Origin: Bacillota bacterium
GTDB lineage: Bacteria > Bacillota > UBA4882 > UBA8346
DNA length: 64,000 nucleotides
Direction of reading: 5' to 3'
Assembly: GCA_023392595.1 (NCBI GenBank)
Contig: JAEVYU010000003.1
Coordinates: forward strand, 45,725 to 109,724
The notes under the pieces are model-generated. The model had not been told where the DNA came from. It saw only the letters and a program-made list of their open reading frames with translations, and ran no database searches. The position numbers and the translations under genes were made by a program. Numbering within the stretch: the first letter of the stretch is position 1; every line of letters starts with the position of its first letter. Below, in pieces: positions 60,541 to 64,000 of the stretch.

Positions 60541-61091
60541 TAATAACTGAAGTTACAATCACTATCTTTCAACAATGGCGACTTGGCATCCTTCGCCGAA
60601 AGCACCGGGTCATTAACTCCCCAATTAACTCCTATCTCGGGATCATCGAACCGGATCCCCCGGTCGCATTCCGGAGCATAATATTTATCCACTTTATATT
60701 GGATTTCGCAATTATCAACCAAGGTTACAAAACCGTGGGCAAAACCCTTGGGGATGAATAATTGTTTTTTGTTATCAGCCGATAATTCCACCCCTACCCA
60801 TTTTTTATAAGTCGGGGAGCCTTTACGAATATCGACCGCCACATCCAGAATGACCCCTCTAGTGCACCGGAGCAGTTTACTCTGAGCCTTGGGATTGTTC
60901 TGAAAATGTAAACCACGTAGGGTCCCCTTAGGGATAGACAGTGATTGATTGTCCTGGACAAATTCGACGTTTATTCCTAAACTATCCATCTTTATCCGAG
61001 AATAAGTCTCCATAAACCACCCCCGGTTATCTTCAAACACTTGCGGCTCAATGATCATCACACCAGGTAGGCTGGTTTCGACAATTTTCAT
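60540..61091 (-). CDS. rfbC: dTDP-4-dehydrorhamnose 3,5-epimerase
   Basis: 183 residues. RmlC cupin signatures: GWFMETYSRIKMDSLGI, FVQDNQSLS, GTLRGLHFQNNP and FIPKGFAHGFVTL. Third step of the rhamnose pathway. GGAGT precedes the ATG by 10 nt. Confidence 0.96.
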   Translation of the reverse strand: MKIVETSLPGVMIIEPQVFEDNRGWFMETYSRIKMDSLGINVEFVQDNQSLSIPKGTLRGLHFQNNPKAQSKLLRCTRGVILDVAVDIRKGSPTYKKWVGVELSADNKKQLFIPKGFAHGFVTLVDNCEIQYKVDKYYAPECDRGIRFDDPEIGVNWGVNDPVLSAKDAKSPLLKDSDCNFSY

Positions 61092-61159
61092 ATGTTATTG
61101 ACTCCTTTACGAAAAGAGATTCTGAAAGCATGGATGGTAAAATCGGGACCACCCTCATT

Positions 61160-61273
61160 CTATCTTTCTCCCCCGGTGAGAAACGAACTGCGGTTCTTTG
61201 TGGGTATTAACAATGCATCAAGGGAGGAGACTTGAAGAGCCAACTCATCCAGTTTATTCTCTATACGGGTCAT
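61160..61273 (-). CDS. Short ORF downstream of the HEPN gene
   Basis: 37 codons from an ATG 17 bp after the HEPN stop: begins MTRIENKLDELALQVSSLD, a probable coiled-coil helix, then IPTKNRSSFL. It resembles the N-terminal tip of a longer coiled-coil protein. No ribosome-binding site better than GAGA. It may be a remnant. Confidence 0.3.
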   Translation of the reverse strand: MTRIENKLDELALQVSSLDALLIPTKNRSSFLTGGER

Positions 61274-61289
61274 TTATTTCTCGTTTCAT

Positions 61290-61685
61290 TTAGATCGCTG
61301 AAACTATTTGTTTCGTGTTTTCATAATTCATTTTGGCAAAATCGTAAAATTCCCTAGCATCTTCGAGCGTTGGCTTACCACTCGGAAGCAGTCCAAATTC
61401 ATTGGGATAACGGGATTCTATGTAAAGATCATTGAGTTTTTGCAAAACATCTAAATCCATCTTCCAATTCTTCAACATCTGTAGAAATCCATAAAGCCTA
61501 AGCAAATCATGAGTTTTGGGAATCTCTACATTATTCTCCTCTAATAAGGCCTTGAAACATTTTTCAACGCATTGTTGCGCATGAAAACATATTACCGGAG
61601 ATAAAAATTCATCATCGATAATTTTCTCAATATTCCTAACATCCATTTCTGCACTTAAAAGCCATTCTTTACTTAATTGACTCAT
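61290..61685 (-). CDS. HEPN-domain protein
   Basis: 131 residues, all helical, with the HEPN pattern (SKEWLLSAEMDVRNIEKII, FHAQQCVEKCFKALL, KTHDLLRLYGFL). In HEPN-MNT modules this partner is an RNase-like toxin that the nucleotidyltransferase neutralises, often by AMPylation. The canonical RxxxxH is not obvious here, so catalytic activity is uncertain. The ATG overlaps the MNT stop by ATGA. Confidence 0.88.
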   Translation of the reverse strand: MSQLSKEWLLSAEMDVRNIEKIIDDEFLSPVICFHAQQCVEKCFKALLEENNVEIPKTHDLLRLYGFLQMLKNWKMDLDVLQKLNDLYIESRYPNEFGLLPSGKPTLEDAREFYDFAKMNYENTKQIVSAI

Positions 61686-62014
61686 AAAAGCCGAGCTCCT
61701 TTATTCATTAGCTCTCTTGAAAAGGAACTATTCATTTCAATAAATTTCTTATGCATCGGTCGCGTATATACAATTAAATCAACAGGATACTTAATTCTAA
61801 AGTCAAGAAGCTGCTGTGAATACTTGAGCCTTAAATTACTTTTATCCTTCCAACTGTGAGGCATATATTCGTCTTTGGTAACAATGTAAAGATCGATGTC
61901 ACTGTCTTCATTAGGTTCACCATAGGCGTAGCTCCCGAAGAGGACAATCATTTCCGGATCAAGAGGTTTTAACCTCTCAATAATTTCGTTTTCAATTTCT
62001 ATAGGAAGGCTCAC
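61682..62014 (-). CDS. MNT-domain nucleotidyltransferase (antitoxin-like)
   Basis: 110 residues. Pol-beta superfamily core GSYAYGEPNEDSDIDLYIV gives GSxxxG and the DxD metal ligands, and VDLIVYTR the third acidic position. GTG start at 62014 with GAGAGGTG 6 nt upstream. It is the first gene of the HEPN-MNT pair, with its own promoter. Confidence 0.88.
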   Translation of the reverse strand: MSLPIEIENEIIERLKPLDPEMIVLFGSYAYGEPNEDSDIDLYIVTKDEYMPHSWKDKSNLRLKYSQQLLDFRIKYPVDLIVYTRPMHKKFIEMNSSFSRELMNKGARLL

Positions 62015-62029
62015 GCATATCACCTCTCC

Positions 62030-62065
62030 GATTTGATACTTTATTATATCATATTCAAATCGGGT
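62030..62065 (-). promoter_or_regulatory. Promoter-operator of the MNT-HEPN operon
   Basis: CCGATTTGA (62030-62038) and TCAAATCGG (62057-62065) form a perfect 9-bp inverted repeat with an 18-bp spacer. In its centre lies TATAAT (62045-62050, minus strand) with an extended TG, so a bound protein would cover the -10 box. The downstream arm also overlaps the ribosome-binding region. Confidence 0.6.
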
Positions 62066-62188
62066 TCATTTTATCGACTATCGGCGGTTAGCCCTTTACT
62101 ACTAGCTTTTAGCTTTTAGTTTTTAGCTTTTGACTTTATGCCATCTTTCAAGCCAAAATTCTTTTTAGCTAAAGCTGACAGCCAATAG

Positions 62189-63067
62189 CTAATACCGTAT
62201 CTTCTGCTCCGCCACTCGTTTCAAATGTTGCCCATAAGGCGATTTACCATAGCGTTCGGCTGACTTCATGAGTTCTTCCTTATCAATCCAACCCTGAACA
62301 TAAGCTATCTCTTCCGGTGCTGAAATCTTGATACCCTGCCGCTTTTCTATCATTTTAATAAACTCCGCAGCGTCCAGTAAACTTTCTACGGTCCCGGTAT
62401 CGAGCCAGGCAAAGCCACGGCCTAGCAATTTAACATCCAGCTTCCCTTGTTCGAGATAAACACGGTTCAAATCGGTGATTTCCAGTTCTCCCCGGGCGCT
62501 GGGTTTGAGTGCTTTAGCGTATTCGACAACTTTATTATCGTAAAAATACAAGCCGGTAATGGCATAATTGGATTTGGGAGTCTGCGGTTTTTCTTCCACT
62601 GATATAACCTTGCCATCGCCATCAAACTCAACAACCCCGAACCGTTCCGGATCTTCAACATAATACCCGAATACCGTGGCTCGGTTTTTATTGTTTGCAG
62701 CTTCTTGCAATAACCTGCTTAAACCATTACCATAAAAAATGTTATCACCGAGGATCATGGCGCAATCATCACCGGCGACAAACTCCTCACCGACCAGAAA
62801 TGCCTGGGCGAGGCCGCCGGGATTAGGTTGGACCGCGTAAGAAAGGTTGATACCGAATTGAGTTCCGCTGCCAAGGAGTTTTTGGAAATTCGGAGTGTCC
62901 GCTGGAGTGGAGATGATCAGAATATCCTGTATACCGGCTAGCATCAGGACGGATAATGGGTAATAAATCATGGGTTTGTCGTAAACCGGTAGAAGTTGTT
63001 TACTGGTAACCATGGTTAATGGATAAAGACGAGTACCGGCGCCGCCGGCGAGGATGATGGCTTTCAA
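62189..63067 (-). CDS. rfbA: Glucose-1-phosphate thymidylyltransferase
   Basis: 292 residues. MKAIILAGGAGTRLYPLTMV, KPMIYYPLSVLMLAGI, ILGDNIFYGNGLS and VEEKPQTPKSNYA. First step of dTDP-rhamnose synthesis. TTG start at 63067, 8 nt after AGGAG; an ORF extension to 63115 overlaps the broken epimerase and is rejected. Confidence 0.95.
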   Translation of the reverse strand: MKAIILAGGAGTRLYPLTMVTSKQLLPVYDKPMIYYPLSVLMLAGIQDILIISTPADTPNFQKLLGSGTQFGINLSYAVQPNPGGLAQAFLVGEEFVAGDDCAMILGDNIFYGNGLSRLLQEAANNKNRATVFGYYVEDPERFGVVEFDGDGKVISVEEKPQTPKSNYAITGLYFYDNKVVEYAKALKPSARGELEITDLNRVYLEQGKLDVKLLGRGFAWLDTGTVESLLDAAEFIKMIEKRQGIKISAPEEIAYVQGWIDKEELMKSAERYGKSPYGQHLKRVAEQKIRY

Positions 63068-63078
63068 TGTATTTTCTC

Positions 63079-63889
63079 CTATTCCAAAGATTTTACAAAT
63101 GCCTGGATCGTACACTCCAATCCTTCTTCTAAAGTGTAATCCGTTTCAAATCCCAATGATTCAATTCGTTCCACCGCAGCATATGAATGTTTAATCTCGC
63201 CTTTCCGCTCAGGAACATAACGAATTGACGCTTTCGAACCAATAAAACGACTAATTATTCCCACAAGCGTATTTATATCAATTACTTTTCCATAGCCGAT
63301 GTTATAAACACCTTGCCCATGGTTCTTAAGAAAAAGTAAGGCTTTTACAATATCTTTTACGTAAATTAAATCTCTTGTCTGGGTCCCATCGCCATAAATT
63401 GTAATTGGTTCTTTTTTGATTGCTTTGGTGATAAAGATGGGAATTGCTGAAGCATAAGCGGACTCGGGATCCTTTCTTTCACCAAAAACGTTAAAAAACC
63501 GGGCGCAGACGGTAGGCAAACCAAAAGATTCTGAAATAAATTACAATAATATTCTCCATCCACTTTGGTAATTGCATAAGGAGATTTAGGCTCCAGACGC
63601 ATACTTTCGGTTTTTGGAAGTTCTGGTGAGCCACCGTAAACTGCCGTCAAGGAGGCAAATACAACTTTTTTTACTTTATGAATATGAGCTGCCCTAAGTA
63701 CATTCAATGTGCCATGCAAATTAATTTGTAATACACTCATCCATATTAGTCATGGATTCTACCACACTCGTCGTTGCCGCTAAATGAAAAACTATGTCAC
63801 AACCTTTGGCAGCTTCCACTAATGAATCATAATTACGGATATCACCCTGGATAAACTGATGAGGAATGTTATCTAAGGAACCACTGATT
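63079..63889 (-). pseudogene. NAD-dependent sugar epimerase, frameshifted and lacking its N-terminus
   Basis: Three frames restore one extended-SDR epimerase. 63889-63745: GSLDNIPHQFIQGDIR and HLAATTSVVESMTN. 63740-63530: NLHGTLNVLRAA and FASLTAVYGG with PYAITKVDGEYYC. 63519-63079: PTVCARFFNVFGERKDP and DLIYVKDIVKALLF. The shifts lie near 63742 and in a T-run near 63524 that is one base short. The glycine-rich N-terminal motif is not found; an in-frame TAA at about 63895 precedes the first block. Loss may be real or partly sequencing error. Confidence 0.75.
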
Positions 63890-64000
63890 AATTAATCTTC
63901 CAGCATTTTTCTTGATTAAATTTTTTGATTTTGAAGCATTTAAAGGCTAATATTCACCATACTTTACTGTTTCTAGGGGTATTCACCCGAAAAAGGGCGC

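Noticed and set aside
1..64000. Insertion sequences, integrases or prophage genes
   Set aside because: No transposase, integrase, terminase or structural phage motif was seen in any frame; inserted segments are inferred only from gene order.

Overview
The window looks like chromosome from a spore-forming member of the Bacillota, probably an anaerobic clostridia-like lineage; species cannot be told. Signs are a GerA/GerB/GerC spore-germination operon, SpoIIIE/FtsK, TepA-YlzJ, YqzL, a T-box leader before pheST, strong GGAGG ribosome-binding sites, frequent GTG/TTG starts, and an OpuC-type osmolyte transporter beside a BusR-like regulator. Almost everything is on the minus strand; plus-strand exceptions are ferritin, a small membrane protein, opuC, a glf-glycosyltransferase pair and a PilZ protein.

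Layout. 1-6.5 kb: pnp (cut by the window edge), rpsO, a U32 peptidase/RNA-hydroxylase-type protein, a phosphomutase-fold metalloenzyme and a DUF421 protein. 6.6-10.8 kb: a lipid-linked sugar cluster (deleted epimerase, GT2, ArnT-like transferase, ChbG/YdjC deacetylase). 11.1-12.4 kb: cvpA and zapA. 12.4-24.1 kb: an accessory stretch holding a membrane protein, ferritin, OsmC, a double-CDGSH protein, gerABC, three decaying genes (Gfo/Idh remnant, SH3/TPR-like gene, DUF6809) and a 21-bp palindromic tandem array. It separates zapA-cvpA from the ysgA-yqzL-pheS-pheT block (24.1-29.2 kb) that normally adjoins them. 29.2-35.6 kb: M48 protease, GH5 glycosidase, opuCA-CB-CD-CC and the convergent BusR-like gene.

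35.7-50.8 kb is housekeeping: rnpB, a C4 zinc-ribbon protein, Nif3, tRNA(CAU), rpoD, dnaG, dgt, a RodZ-like protein, ftsK/spoIIIE and a Na/Pi transporter, then ylzJ and tepA. A plus-strand glf-GT2 pair lies between ftsK and ylzJ. 51-64 kb is a cell-surface polysaccharide region: two mannose-1-phosphate guanylyltransferases, a GtrA/GtrB-type pair, UDP-glucose dehydrogenase, UDP-glucuronate 4-epimerase and the dTDP-rhamnose genes rfbD, rfbB, rfbC and rfbA. A HEPN-MNT toxin-antitoxin-like cassette with its own promoter and a 9-bp inverted repeat sits between rfbC and rfbA. The right edge holds a frameshifted sugar-nucleotide epimerase.

The main observations for follow-up are the 21-bp palindrome array (63-bp higher-order period), the HEPN-MNT operator-like palindrome inside the rhamnose locus, a probable CTG start for gerA, the accessory insertion between pheT and zapA, and a series of broken accessory genes beside intact housekeeping genes. 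Nothing here could be searched against databases; family calls rest on recognised motifs.
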